Below, one piece after another: positions 8,437-16,737 of a DNA stretch of 64,000 bases. Source of the stretch: Mycobacterium szulgai (GTDB taxonomy: Bacteria > Actinomycetota > Actinomycetes > Mycobacteriales > Mycobacteriaceae); assembly GCF_002116635.1 (NCBI RefSeq), contig NZ_LQPW01000054.1:1-64000 (forward strand), in the 5' to 3' direction. Below the pieces are notes generated by a model. The model made no database searches. It saw only the letters and a list, made by a program, of their open reading frames with translations, and was not told the DNA's origin. The stretch's first letter is position 1; each line of letters opens with the position of its first letter. A program made the position numbers and the translations under genes.

Positions 8437-9656
8437 ATTCGGCCGAGAACCCGTTCCCGGTTCGCGCGGTAGCCATCCGCGTCGCGGGCTGGATCGACAA
8501 ACTGGGCACTGTCTGGGTCGAGGGCCAGTTGGCTCAGATCACCATGCGGCCTAACTCCAGCACGGTGTTCATGGTGCTGCGCGACCCGGCCGCCGACATG
8601 TCCCTGTCGGTGACCTGTTCACGCGACCTGGTACTGGCCGCGCCGGTGAAGCTCACCGAAGGCACCCAGGTGGTTGTCTGCGGCAAGCCCTCGTTCTACA
8701 CCGGACGCGGCACATTCTCGTTGCGGCTCAGCGAGATTCGCGCCGTCGGCGTGGGCGAGCTGCTGGCCCGCATCGATCGGCTGCGCCGTCTGCTGGACGC
8801 CGAAGGGCTCTTCGACCCGCGACTCAAGCGCCCAATTCCGTTCCTGCCCAACACAATCGGGCTCATCACCGGCCGCGCCAGCGCCGCCGAGCGCGACGTG
8901 ACGACGGTGGCCACCGCACGCTGGGCCGCGGTGCGATTCGCCGTCCGCAACACCGCGGTGCAGGGACCCAACGCCGTCGTCCAGATCGTCGAGGCGCTAC
9001 GCGAACTCGATCATGACCGAGAGGTCGACGTGATCGTCGTGGCTCGTGGCGGCGGCAGCGTCGAAGACCTGCTGCCGTTTTCCGACGAGACCCTGTGCCG
9101 CGCCATCGCGGCCTGCCGCACCCCGGTGATCAGCGCCGTCGGCCACGAACCCGATAACCCGCTGTGCGATCTGGTCGCCGATCTGCGGGCCGCCACTCCC
9201 ACCGACGCGGCCAAGAAGGTGGTCCCCGATACCGTCGCCGAGCAACGGCTCATTGACGACTTGCGCCGGCGCAGCGCCCAGGCACTGCGCAACTGGGTCA
9301 CCCGGGAAGAACGGGCGCTGGCGCAATTGCGCAGCCGCCCGGTGCTGGCCGATCCGCACAAAGCACTGACGGTACGCGCCGAGGAAGTGCATCGCGCCCG
9401 CTCGGCGCTGCGTCGCGACATCACCCGGCTGGTCGCCGCCGAGACCGACCGCGTCGGCCACCTGTCGGCGCGGTTGGCCACCTTGGGGCCGGCCGCCACG
9501 CTGGCGCGCGGTTACGCAGTGGTGCAGGCGGTTCCGGACGCCTCGGCACCGCAAGTGCTGCGCTCGGTCGAAGACGCACCGGCGGGCATCAGATTGCGCG
9601 TGCGGGTTGCCGACGGTGCACTGACCGCAATGAGCGAGGGGCGCAGCGATGGCTGA
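8433..9656 (+). CDS. xseA: Exodeoxyribonuclease VII large subunit
   Basis: The product has 407 residues. The N-terminal OB-fold domain (residues about 5-105, [19 protein letters not shown]) binds single-stranded DNA. The catalytic domain follows with [12 protein letters not shown] and [17 protein letters not shown], both hallmark motifs, then a coiled-coil region. With XseB it degrades single-stranded DNA from both ends. The start is GTG at 8433, overlapping the upstream stop. The 3' end overlaps xseB by 8 bp, so the two subunits are translationally coupled. Confidence 0.95.
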   Translation: MNSAENPFPVRAVAIRVAGWIDKLGTVWVEGQLAQITMRPNSSTVFMVLRDPAADMSLSVTCSRDLVLAAPVKLTEGTQVVVCGKPSFYTGRGTFSLRLSEIRAVGVGELLARIDRLRRLLDAEGLFDPRLKRPIPFLPNTIGLITGRASAAERDVTTVATARWAAVRFAVRNTAVQGPNAVVQIVEALRELDHDREVDVIVVARGGGSVEDLLPFSDETLCRAIAACRTPVISAVGHEPDNPLCDLVADLRAATPTDAAKKVVPDTVAEQRLIDDLRRRSAQALRNWVTREERALAQLRSRPVLADPHKALTVRAEEVHRARSALRRDITRLVAAETDRVGHLSARLATLGPAATLARGYAVVQAVPDASAPQVLRSVEDAPAGIRLRVRVADGALTAMSEGRSDG

Positions 9657-9888
9657 CGAAGACAAACCTGGATCCATTACGCCCATTAGTCAGCTTGGCT
9701 ATGAAGCTTGCCGCGACGAGCTGATCGACGTCGTGCGCCTGCTCGAGCAGGGCGGGCTCGATCTCGACGCGTCGCTACGACTTTGGGAAAGGGGCGAACA
9801 GCTAGCCAAACGCTGTGAGGAACACTTAGCTGGCGCACGCCAGCGAGTGACCGACGCGCTATCCGCGGGGGAACGCGATCAAACCTGA
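9649..9888 (+). CDS. xseB: Exodeoxyribonuclease VII small subunit
   Basis: The product has 79 residues, typical of XseB. The motifs [34 protein letters not shown] and [12 protein letters not shown] form the two-helix small subunit that coats the coiled-coil arm of XseA. The ATG lies inside the 3' end of xseA. A 65-bp spacer separates it from the 3-beta-HSD gene, which has its own KstR-type promoter box. Confidence 0.93.
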   Translation: MADEDKPGSITPISQLGYEACRDELIDVVRLLEQGGLDLDASLRLWERGEQLAKRCEEHLAGARQRVTDALSAGERDQT

Positions 9889-9925
9889 CCCGGTGGGATT
9901 TCGGCCGTCCATCCTTATTCCGGAC

Positions 9926-9939
9926 TGGAACACGTTTTA
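9926..9939. promoter_or_regulatory. KstR-type operator
   Basis: TGGAACACGTTTTA matches all eight fixed positions of the KstR consensus TNNAACNNGTTNNA. It ends 14 bp upstream of the 3-beta-HSD start codon. KstR is the TetR-family repressor of cholesterol catabolism genes, derepressed by cholesterol-derived CoA thioesters. A site here fits the enzyme's role in the first step of sterol breakdown. Confidence 0.75.
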
Positions 9940-9953
9940 GTTATGCTTCGCCG

Positions 9954-11069
9954 ATGGGTGATGCATCACTGACAACCGAACTCGGCAGCGTCCTGGTCAC
10001 CGGCGGCTCAGGTTTCGTGGGCGCCAATCTGGTCACCACCTTGCTCGAACGGGGACACAAAGTACGTTCCTTCGACCGGGCGCCGTCACCGCTGGCACAG
10101 CATCCCCAGCTGGAAGTGCTACAAGGCGATATCACCGACGCAGCCACCTGCACGGCAGCCGTCGACGGCATCGACACCGTCATCCACACCGCGGCGATCA
10201 TCGACCTGATGGGCGGGGCATCGGTAACCAAGGAATATCGGCAGCGCAGCTTCTCGGTCAACGTCGGCGGCACCGAAAACCTGGTGCACGCCGCGCAGAA
10301 GGCCGGTGTGAAGCGGTTCGTCTACACCGCATCCAACAGCGTGGTGATGGGCGGCCAGAACATCGCCAATGGCGACGAGACTATGCCCTACACCACCCGT
10401 TTCAATGATCTCTACACCGAGACCAAGGTGGTTGCGGAGCGATTCGTATTGGGACAGAACGGTGTTGACGGCATGCTGACGTGTGCGATCCGGCCCAGCG
10501 GCATCTGGGGCACCGGCGACCAGACGATGTTTCGCAAGCTTTTCGAAAGCGTGATCAAAGGCCACGTCAAGGTGCTCGTCGGCCGCAAGTCGGTGCTGCT
10601 GGATAACTCCTACGTGCACAACCTCATTCACGGTTTCATCCTGGCCGGCGAGCATCTGGTGCCCGGCGGCACGGCGCCCGGTGAGGCCTACTTCATCAAT
10701 GATGCCGAGCCGGTCAACATGTTCGAATTCGCCCGGCCGGTGGTCGAGGCCTGCGGCGAAAAGTGGCCCCGGATGCGGATTTCCGGGCCGTTGGTCAAAG
10801 GGGTGATGACCGCATGGGAGCGGCTGCACTTCCAGTTCGGGTTTCCGGCGCCGTTGATCGAGCCGCTGGCCATCGAACGGATTTCCCTGGACAACTACTT
10901 CTCGATCGACAAGGCCCGCCGCGACCTTGGCTATGAGCCGCTGTTCACCACCGAACAGGCGCTGGCCGAATGCCTGCCCTACTACGTAGGAATGTTCAAG
11001 CAGATGAAGGCCGAGGCCGTCGCGGCCAAAAACGGCACAGCCAAGCCGGCGGTGAGCGGATCGCGGTAG
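9954..11069 (+). CDS. 3-beta-hydroxysteroid dehydrogenase / isomerase
   Basis: The product has 371 residues and is the ortholog of Rv1106c. It is an extended SDR enzyme: the NAD-binding motif GGSGFVGANL is at about residues 17-26, and the catalytic pair YTETK (YxxxK) at about 155-159 follows SNSVVMGG. It oxidises the 3-beta-hydroxyl of cholesterol and isomerises the double bond to give cholestenone, the entry step of sterol catabolism. A perfect KstR-type box lies directly upstream. The nitroreductase gene starts 16 bp after its stop on the same strand and is probably co-transcribed. Confidence 0.93.
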   Translation: MGDASLTTELGSVLVTGGSGFVGANLVTTLLERGHKVRSFDRAPSPLAQHPQLEVLQGDITDAATCTAAVDGIDTVIHTAAIIDLMGGASVTKEYRQRSFSVNVGGTENLVHAAQKAGVKRFVYTASNSVVMGGQNIANGDETMPYTTRFNDLYTETKVVAERFVLGQNGVDGMLTCAIRPSGIWGTGDQTMFRKLFESVIKGHVKVLVGRKSVLLDNSYVHNLIHGFILAGEHLVPGGTAPGEAYFINDAEPVNMFEFARPVVEACGEKWPRMRISGPLVKGVMTAWERLHFQFGFPAPLIEPLAIERISLDNYFSIDKARRDLGYEPLFTTEQALAECLPYYVGMFKQMKAEAVAAKNGTAKPAVSGSR

Positions 11070-11085
11070 AAGTTCACCGACGCTA

Positions 11086-11778
11086 ATGCCCGACGAAGTG
11101 AGCTCGATACCCACTACCGACGACGCTTTTTCCCGGCTGGACATGCCGCTGCGAGACGCGATGATGACCCAGCGCGCGGTGCGCCGGCTGCTTCCCGACC
11201 CGGTCGACGACGCGGTCGTGCTCAAGTGCATCGAGTTGGCCCTGCGCGCACCGGTCAGTTCCAACGACCAGAACTGGGAATACGTCGTCGTCAAGGACCG
11301 CGCAGTTAAGGAGAAGCTGGCCAGGCGCTATCGCCAGGCCTGGGCGGTGTACGGGCCACTGGCCAAGCGCATCGCGCCCAACGAGACGCTGAAGAGCCTG
11401 CGTGCGACGCAATGGCAGATCGACCACTTCACCGAACTCCCGGTGCTGGTCGTGCCCTGCTTGCGCGGGGGTATGCGGGTGCCCTACCTGCCGAATCCGT
11501 TCTTGGCCGACTCGTCCTATTTCGGGTCGATCTACCCGAGTGTGCAGAACCTGCTGTTGGCGGCGCGCGCCATGGGGCTGGGCGCGTCGCTGATCACCCT
11601 GCCGCTGTGGAGCGTGACCTCGGCGCGCCGCATCCTGGGCCTGCCGGTGACGATCACGCCGTGCTGCGTTGTGCCGCTTGGCTGGCCGCGCGGGCGCTAC
11701 GGGCCGACGACCCGCAAGCCGGTCGAGGAAGTGGCACACCTCGACGGGTACGGCAACCGCGCATGGCTGCAGGCGTGA
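11086..11778 (+). CDS. Nitroreductase family flavoprotein
   Basis: The product has 230 residues. The FMN-binding N-terminus (MTQRAVRRLLPDPVDDAVV, ALRAPVSSNDQNWEYVVV) and the GLGASLITLPL region towards the C-terminus define the nitroreductase fold. These enzymes are FMN-dependent NAD(P)H oxidoreductases, usually dimers; the natural substrate cannot be read from sequence. It lies immediately downstream of the 3-beta-HSD gene and may share the KstR-controlled transcript, which would hint at a steroid or redox role. That link is inference. Confidence 0.85.
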   Translation: MPDEVSSIPTTDDAFSRLDMPLRDAMMTQRAVRRLLPDPVDDAVVLKCIELALRAPVSSNDQNWEYVVVKDRAVKEKLARRYRQAWAVYGPLAKRIAPNETLKSLRATQWQIDHFTELPVLVVPCLRGGMRVPYLPNPFLADSSYFGSIYPSVQNLLLAARAMGLGASLITLPLWSVTSARRILGLPVTITPCCVVPLGWPRGRYGPTTRKPVEEVAHLDGYGNRAWLQA

Positions 11779-11831
11779 TGGGCGTTAGTCGCGGTCAAAA
11801 AGCGTCGCGGTAGCGGCATGCGAGCAGGCGG

Positions 11832-13394
11832 CTAGCGGAAGCCCACCATCTCGTTACCCCAGGCGGCCCGGATGCGACCGTCGACGTCGCTCACCAGCGT
11901 GTCGCGATTGTCGATGATCAGGCAGGCGCGGTCGGTTGCTTCGTAGGGCGGCCAGTCCGGTTCACCGGCCGGGCCGGCGGGCTTGGCCTGGGTGGCGAAG
12001 TTGATCCACCGAGTCTGAACCCTGCTGCCCACCGCCCGGGCGGTCTTGGCGCCGCCGAGCTTCAGTGTGGGGTCCTTGGGTCCCCCGAGATTGCCCCACA
12101 CATAAGGCAATTCGGTGGCATGGGCAGCCCGGACCAACAGCAGCTTCAGCACCGGCGTCGAGTAGTCGAACCGGTAAAGATAGACCGGCGCCACCTTGCT
12201 GTGCCCCTCGGCAAACCACACTGTCGGCATGCGGAAGCCGACATCGGTGGCGATGCTCAACGGCCTTGCCCTACGGCGTATCCGCGAGTATGCCGATCCG
12301 ATCTCGTCTTCGGTCGGCAATTGCAAGTCGGGCTGCTCGGCCGCGATCTGGGCGAACATCGAAGTGATCGCGTGCGGAGTGATCGGCATCAGCGGCGACC
12401 GCATCCAGCGAAACAGCGCCGCCTCATGCCTATTCGTGCCGACGATCAACGGGACCGGGTGTGAGCGACCCTCCTGGGCGACCTTGACCGGGTAGTCGTG
12501 CAGCAGATCCCCGTCGACGATCGGGACGAACGCCAGCGTGCCAGGGTTGCGAACGGGCACTTCGTTGAACACCTCGTGCGCCGCGGCGACGATCGCCGCA
12601 GTCGGCACCGCTGGCAACTCCGCCACATCGGCCGGGCCGATCCCCAACTTGTCGAGAATGCTTACGGCAACGCGCCGGGCCCTGTCCCGGTCGTACACAG
12701 AAGTGGCGGGTGAGCTCTGCGCGATAGCGCCTGCAAACAGACCCGCGGCCGCTGGAGTTGCCAGCATCGTGGTGACGAGCCCCGCGCCGGCGGATTCACC
12801 GAACAATGTGACATTGTCGGGATCGCCGCCGAACGCCGCGATGTTGTCGCGAACCCAGGCCAACGCGGCCAGAACGTCACGCAGTCCGATGTTGGAGTCG
12901 AACCGTCGCCGCTCAGTGCCGAACGACGAGAAGTCAGCGAAGCCCAGCACGCCCAGGCGGTAGTTGACCGTGACGACCACGAGGTCGCCGCTGCTGGCCA
13001 ACCTGCGGCCGTCGTAGAGCGGCTGGCTGCCCGATCCCAAGACGTAGGCACCACCGTGCAGCCATACCATCACGGGCTTTCCGTCGCCCGGCCCGCTGTC
13101 AGCAGGCGCCCAGATGTTCAGCCGCAAACAGTCCTCGCCCTGCGGCGCCCCCAGATCGAGCGGGACGTTGGGAAGAACCGGTTGCGGGCAGGCCGGCCCG
13201 AAGGCAGTCGCGTCGGCGACGTCGGTCCACCCCTGCGGCGGTTCCGGCGCGCGGAAGCGCAGATCGCCGAGGGGCGCTGCGGCGTAACGAATGCCCTTCC
13301 AGACCTTCACCCGCGGGCGCCCCTCGACGCCGCCCCGATAAGCGCCTCGGACCGGGCCGTATTGGGTTTCGGCCACACAGTTGTCGCTCGCCAT
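11832..13394 (-). CDS. Type B carboxylesterase (para-nitrobenzyl esterase-like)
   Basis: The product has 520 residues, full length for the family. It has the N-terminal WKGIRYAAAPLGDLRF motif, EDCLRLNIWAP, the oxyanion-hole HGGAY and the nucleophile elbow LFGESAGAG. Later regions carry the expected acidic and His positions (HATELPYVWGN). No signal peptide is seen, so it is probably cytoplasmic. It hydrolyses carboxylic esters of unknown identity. It lies 31 bp downstream of the TetR gene on the same strand. In M. tuberculosis this locus, as I recall it, carries two esterase fragments (Rv1104 and Rv1105); here the gene is intact. Confidence 0.9.
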   Translation of the reverse strand: MASDNCVAETQYGPVRGAYRGGVEGRPRVKVWKGIRYAAAPLGDLRFRAPEPPQGWTDVADATAFGPACPQPVLPNVPLDLGAPQGEDCLRLNIWAPADSGPGDGKPVMVWLHGGAYVLGSGSQPLYDGRRLASSGDLVVVTVNYRLGVLGFADFSSFGTERRRFDSNIGLRDVLAALAWVRDNIAAFGGDPDNVTLFGESAGAGLVTTMLATPAAAGLFAGAIAQSSPATSVYDRDRARRVAVSILDKLGIGPADVAELPAVPTAAIVAAAHEVFNEVPVRNPGTLAFVPIVDGDLLHDYPVKVAQEGRSHPVPLIVGTNRHEAALFRWMRSPLMPITPHAITSMFAQIAAEQPDLQLPTEDEIGSAYSRIRRRARPLSIATDVGFRMPTVWFAEGHSKVAPVYLYRFDYSTPVLKLLLVRAAHATELPYVWGNLGGPKDPTLKLGGAKTARAVGSRVQTRWINFATQAKPAGPAGEPDWPPYEATDRACLIIDNRDTLVSDVDGRIRAAWGNEMVGFR

Positions 13395-13425
13395 ACGTCT
13401 GGTGCTCCTGACTCGATCGGCAGTC

Positions 13426-14031
13426 TTAGGACTGAGCCGGCGGGCTGATCCCGGAGATGATCAACTGCAAGTAGGGCTGGTAGAGGTCTTCTTCGTCAAT
13501 GCGACTGCCCAGGGTAATCCCGTCGTTGACCGCCAGAATCACCCGAGCCAGGGTCTCGGCCGGAATGGTGAGCGTCGCGCCGAGGCGGGCGACGTTCTTG
13601 CTGATGAAGTCGCCCAGCGAGCGCACGGTTTCGCGGCGCTGGTCGGCGAGCCGTTCGCGAGCGTCGGGGTTTCGCAACAGAAAAAGTGTGAACTCGTAGC
13701 CGAGGGCCGCACGATCGGTGCCCTGGCTCATCTCCCTCCAGCGGTTGGCGAGTTCATCAAGATCAATGTCGCTGGGCCGGTGAAACGATTCGATGATTTC
13801 GGTGAATCCGTCGAGGAACCGCTGCCGTTGCCGTTCGATGACGGCCAAGAACAGCTCTTCTTTTGCGCCGAAGTGCGAATAGATCGCTCCTCGGGTGTAT
13901 CCCGCGGCATCGGCGATGTCTTCCAGCGCCGCCCCGAGCAAACCCTTGCGGGCGAAGAGTTCCTCGGCGGCGTCCAACAGCAGGTTTCGGGTGTGCTCCA
14001 GACGTCTTTCCCGGGTCCACCGTTGCGGCAC
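13426..14031 (-). CDS. TetR/AcrR-family transcriptional repressor
   Basis: The product has 201 residues. The N-terminal HTH domain is clear: RNLLLDAAEELFARKGLLGAALEDIADAAGYTRGAIYSHFGAKEELF (in part). It is followed by a helical ligand-binding domain. It is transcribed divergently from the Rieske oxygenase genes and precedes the carboxylesterase in the same direction. Two copies of a palindrome lie in the 132-bp divergent spacer. The simplest reading is local repression of both transcripts, relieved by an aromatic or ester substrate of the pathway. Confidence 0.9.
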   Translation of the reverse strand: MPQRWTRERRLEHTRNLLLDAAEELFARKGLLGAALEDIADAAGYTRGAIYSHFGAKEELFLAVIERQRQRFLDGFTEIIESFHRPSDIDLDELANRWREMSQGTDRAALGYEFTLFLLRNPDARERLADQRRETVRSLGDFISKNVARLGATLTIPAETLARVILAVNDGITLGSRIDEEDLYQPYLQLIISGISPPAQS

Positions 14032-14085
14032 GACGTCAATCCTCGCATACGACCACGATGGTCAACCGGCCGCGAGCTAACTTAA

Positions 14086-14118
14086 ATACACTCTTGTATA
14101 AAAAATACATCTCTGTAT
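14086..14118. promoter_or_regulatory. Tandem TetR-type operators in divergent promoter
   Basis: ATACACTCTTGTAT (14086-14099) and ATACATCTCTGTAT (14105-14118) are two copies of the palindrome ATACA-N4-TGTAT, with centres 19 bp apart. They overlap a plausible promoter for the Rieske operon (TTGTAT at 14094-14099, TATGCT at 14116-14121, 16-bp spacing). The position between the TetR gene and its divergent neighbour makes them the likely operators of that TetR protein. Confidence 0.75.
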
Positions 14119-14163
14119 GCTCGGGACTGCCGGAGGGTTAGGCCGCAAGACGAGGAGCACGAG

Positions 14164-15528
14164 TTGAAGCAAACGCTGCGCCCCGGCGAGTGGGCAGAAC
14201 CGGACTCGGGACTGGGACTCGGCCTGGCCGATATCGGTCGCGACGTCTTCAGCATGCGAATTTCGACAGACCGATACACCCGCCCCGAATACGCCCAGCT
14301 CGAGCGGGAGCGAATCTGGTTGCGGGTCTGGCAGATCGCGGGCCGCGTCGACGAGTTACCCGCGGTCGGCGACTGGAAGCAGTACCGGATACTCGACCAG
14401 TCGTTCGTTATCGTCCGCGGCAAAGATGAGAAGCTGCGCGGCTTCGTCAACGCCTGCCGGCACCGCGGCAACATGCTGTGCAATGGCGCGACCGGAAATG
14501 CCAAGCGCGGCTTCGTGTGTCAATACCATCTATGGTCTTACGACCTGGACGGGCGATTGCGCGGCCTGCTGCGCGAGAATATGGCCGGGCTGCCTGATAA
14601 GGGCGAAAACTCGTTGCTGCAAGTGCCGGTGGACACCTTCGCCGGATTCATCTTCATCAACCCCGATCCGGACGCCCAACCACTGTGCGAATTCTTGGGC
14701 TCAGAGGTGGCCGAACTACTCGCGCCGTACCACCTCGACAAGATGGTCGCCGTAATGGATGTCCGAGAACCGTTGGACTGCAACTGGAAAGTGGTGATGG
14801 ACGCCTTCGAAGAGGGCTACCACATCAACGGGATCCACCCACAGTTGCTGAACGTGCTGACCATCGATCCGTCGACCACACGCTACCGATTCTTTGCCGA
14901 TCACAGTGTCGCCGTTGCGCCGTTCGAGGTGCGCGGCGCGAACCCGCAGAAGCAGGTCGAAGGCATTATGGACCTGCCGGAGACATTTCCGTCCACCGCA
15001 GCGGTCATCCCCCGATTCCAAGAACTCGTTGCCGAATACCGCACGGCGGACGGATCCGTTCATTTTCCCGACGGGGTCACCGCGCGAAAGCTCTTGCAGC
15101 AGGCCACTCGCGACACCTTGACCGGTATGGGCCTGGACGTCACCGGCTTGACTGACAACCAGATGAGTGACAACCAGGGCTGGGTGCTATTCCCCAACTA
15201 CTTCATGACAATTCGCGCCGGCGAGTGCCACGTCATCATGGCGGTTCCACACCCCGACGGCGACCCGAATCGCTGCATCTGGCACGTCAGCAGCTACATG
15301 TTTCTGCCGCCGGAACACCGCGACGCATTCCGGGCAGAGCCGACCGAGGTCACCGAACCGGGTAGTTACAAGTATTTCGAAGCGCTGCAACAGGATTACG
15401 AGCAGATGCCGCGCCAGCAACTGGGTCTGCGCAACAGCCGGCTGGATCACATGTCGCTGGTCAACGAGGAAGTGGTCATCGGGCACTATCACTCGGTCAT
15501 CGACCGCTACATGACCACCAGCGGTTGA
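14164..15528 (+). CDS. Rieske-type aromatic ring-hydroxylating oxygenase, alpha subunit
   Basis: The product has 454 residues from a TTG at 14164 with GAGGAG seven bases upstream. The Rieske 2Fe-2S ligands are Cys98, His100, Cys119 and His122 (CRHRGNMLC and CQYHLWSYD). The mononuclear iron site is in DAFEEGYHINGIH, with His220 and His225, and Asp213 nearby. Such enzymes add oxygen to aromatic or related substrates using electrons from a ferredoxin and reductase, neither of which is encoded here. Two NTF2-fold genes follow immediately, in the position of beta subunits. The substrate is unknown. Confidence 0.92.
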   Translation: MKQTLRPGEWAEPDSGLGLGLADIGRDVFSMRISTDRYTRPEYAQLERERIWLRVWQIAGRVDELPAVGDWKQYRILDQSFVIVRGKDEKLRGFVNACRHRGNMLCNGATGNAKRGFVCQYHLWSYDLDGRLRGLLRENMAGLPDKGENSLLQVPVDTFAGFIFINPDPDAQPLCEFLGSEVAELLAPYHLDKMVAVMDVREPLDCNWKVVMDAFEEGYHINGIHPQLLNVLTIDPSTTRYRFFADHSVAVAPFEVRGANPQKQVEGIMDLPETFPSTAAVIPRFQELVAEYRTADGSVHFPDGVTARKLLQQATRDTLTGMGLDVTGLTDNQMSDNQGWVLFPNYFMTIRAGECHVIMAVPHPDGDPNRCIWHVSSYMFLPPEHRDAFRAEPTEVTEPGSYKYFEALQQDYEQMPRQQLGLRNSRLDHMSLVNEEVVIGHYHSVIDRYMTTSG

Positions 15529-15552
15529 GTCGGCTTGAAAGGGAGGACACCA

Positions 15553-16077
15553 ATGAACGTCGAAGAACGCCTCGCCCATCATCGCCGCATGGCCGAGGCC
15601 TACCGCGACGCCTACCTGCGCCAGGGCATCCAAGATGGTGAAGCTTTCGCCGACACATGGACATTCGCCGAAGATGGTGTATACGTCTCGCCGTACTTCA
15701 CCGGCGACCAGGTGTTCAAATTCAGCGAGTTCCCCGAGGACACCGCACGGGCATCGACGATGGAGGCCAAGGTTTACTCGCTGACCTTCCCGGACTGGAA
15801 GCCGGCCGATTTCAAGTACTGGCCGGCCGAGAACGGGGTTGTCATGAAGACACGCTGGGAGGGGCACACCAAAGGCGGCGTCAGGATGGGCTTCTACTCC
15901 TACAGCTTCATCGAGACCAACGACGAGGGTGAGCTGACCCGCTGGGAAACCCACGTCAATGACGAGTACAACGCGTTCCTGGACGTCGCCATTGGGGTGC
16001 ACGGCCCCTTTCAGGGCGCCCACGAGTACGTCGAGGTGCTCGAACTCTGCCTACAACGCGCCGGAATGTCGGTGTGA
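15553..16077 (+). CDS. NTF2/SnoaL-like protein, putative oxygenase beta-type subunit (1)
   Basis: The product has 174 residues from an ATG at 15553 with GGGAGG 6 bp upstream. The sequence (an AEAYRDAYLRQGIQDG helix, a WTFAEDGVYVSPYF strand, a C-terminal mixed sheet with GFYSYSFIETNDEGELTRWE) fits the NTF2-like fold used by ring-hydroxylase beta subunits and SnoaL enzymes. It starts 24 bp after the Rieske gene. It may assemble with the alpha subunit or act on the oxygenated product. Its stop overlaps the next start (GTGA). Confidence 0.75.
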   Translation: MNVEERLAHHRRMAEAYRDAYLRQGIQDGEAFADTWTFAEDGVYVSPYFTGDQVFKFSEFPEDTARASTMEAKVYSLTFPDWKPADFKYWPAENGVVMKTRWEGHTKGGVRMGFYSYSFIETNDEGELTRWETHVNDEYNAFLDVAIGVHGPFQGAHEYVEVLELCLQRAGMSV

Positions 16078-16559
16078 TGGCTGGGCACCATATCGAGCAG
16101 AACGTCGAGGATGTTATCGGGGACTACACCAGCCGGGTGCGTTGCGTGCTGGAATACAGCCACGTCATCAAGCGCCTCGTCGACGAGGCTAAAAAGCCGG
16201 GCTTCACCGTCGACAGCTGGGCTCCGCTGGCCGATCTGGTGGCCGTGGATGAGTTCGAACGCGTCGGTCCTTTCAAGGAAGTGATGACGTGGCCTGAGTA
16301 TGTCGCTTTCTTGACGAACTGGGCTATGTCGTCGGAGTGGGAATGCACTTTCAAACGGATCAGCGAAGCCCCGCACCTAGTGTTCCTCGAGCTCGAGGAG
16401 ACCAGCGCTGTAGGCGATTTCACCAGCGTGGTCAATTCGCTGTCGGTGTACACCTTCAACGACGACGGCCTAATCAACCACATCGACCTTTATCTGCAAA
16501 TGGCTTTGCCCAACACCGACACGCTTAAAAGCATTGCGCAGATCGGGCTTTCGGAGTAG
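16074..16559 (+). CDS. NTF2/SnoaL-like protein, putative oxygenase-associated (2)
   Basis: The product has 161 residues. The GTG at 16074 overlaps the previous stop; an ATG one codon later is equally possible. It has the helix-plus-curved-sheet pattern of SnoaL-like proteins (LEYSHVIKRLVDEAKK, VNSLSVYTFNDDGLINHIDLYLQM). It is clearly different in sequence from its neighbour, so it is not a recent duplicate. A Rieske alpha gene followed by two NTF2-fold genes is unusual; one may be structural and the other an isomerase or dehydratase. Confidence 0.72.
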   Translation: MMAGHHIEQNVEDVIGDYTSRVRCVLEYSHVIKRLVDEAKKPGFTVDSWAPLADLVAVDEFERVGPFKEVMTWPEYVAFLTNWAMSSEWECTFKRISEAPHLVFLELEETSAVGDFTSVVNSLSVYTFNDDGLINHIDLYLQMALPNTDTLKSIAQIGLSE

Positions 16560-16737
16560 CAGCCATCGCCAATGGCGAACTGAATTGCCGGTCGGCGGCG
16601 GAACTGCCGCAGCAGTCTGCGGGCGGGCGATCGAGACGCTGACAACACCGCTTGGCCGCTTGGCCGCGCCACGGCAATAAACTGTTACCCACTAAGGTTG
16701 CGCTCAACACCGACGCGGAGGGCGGCCCGGGCAAAGT

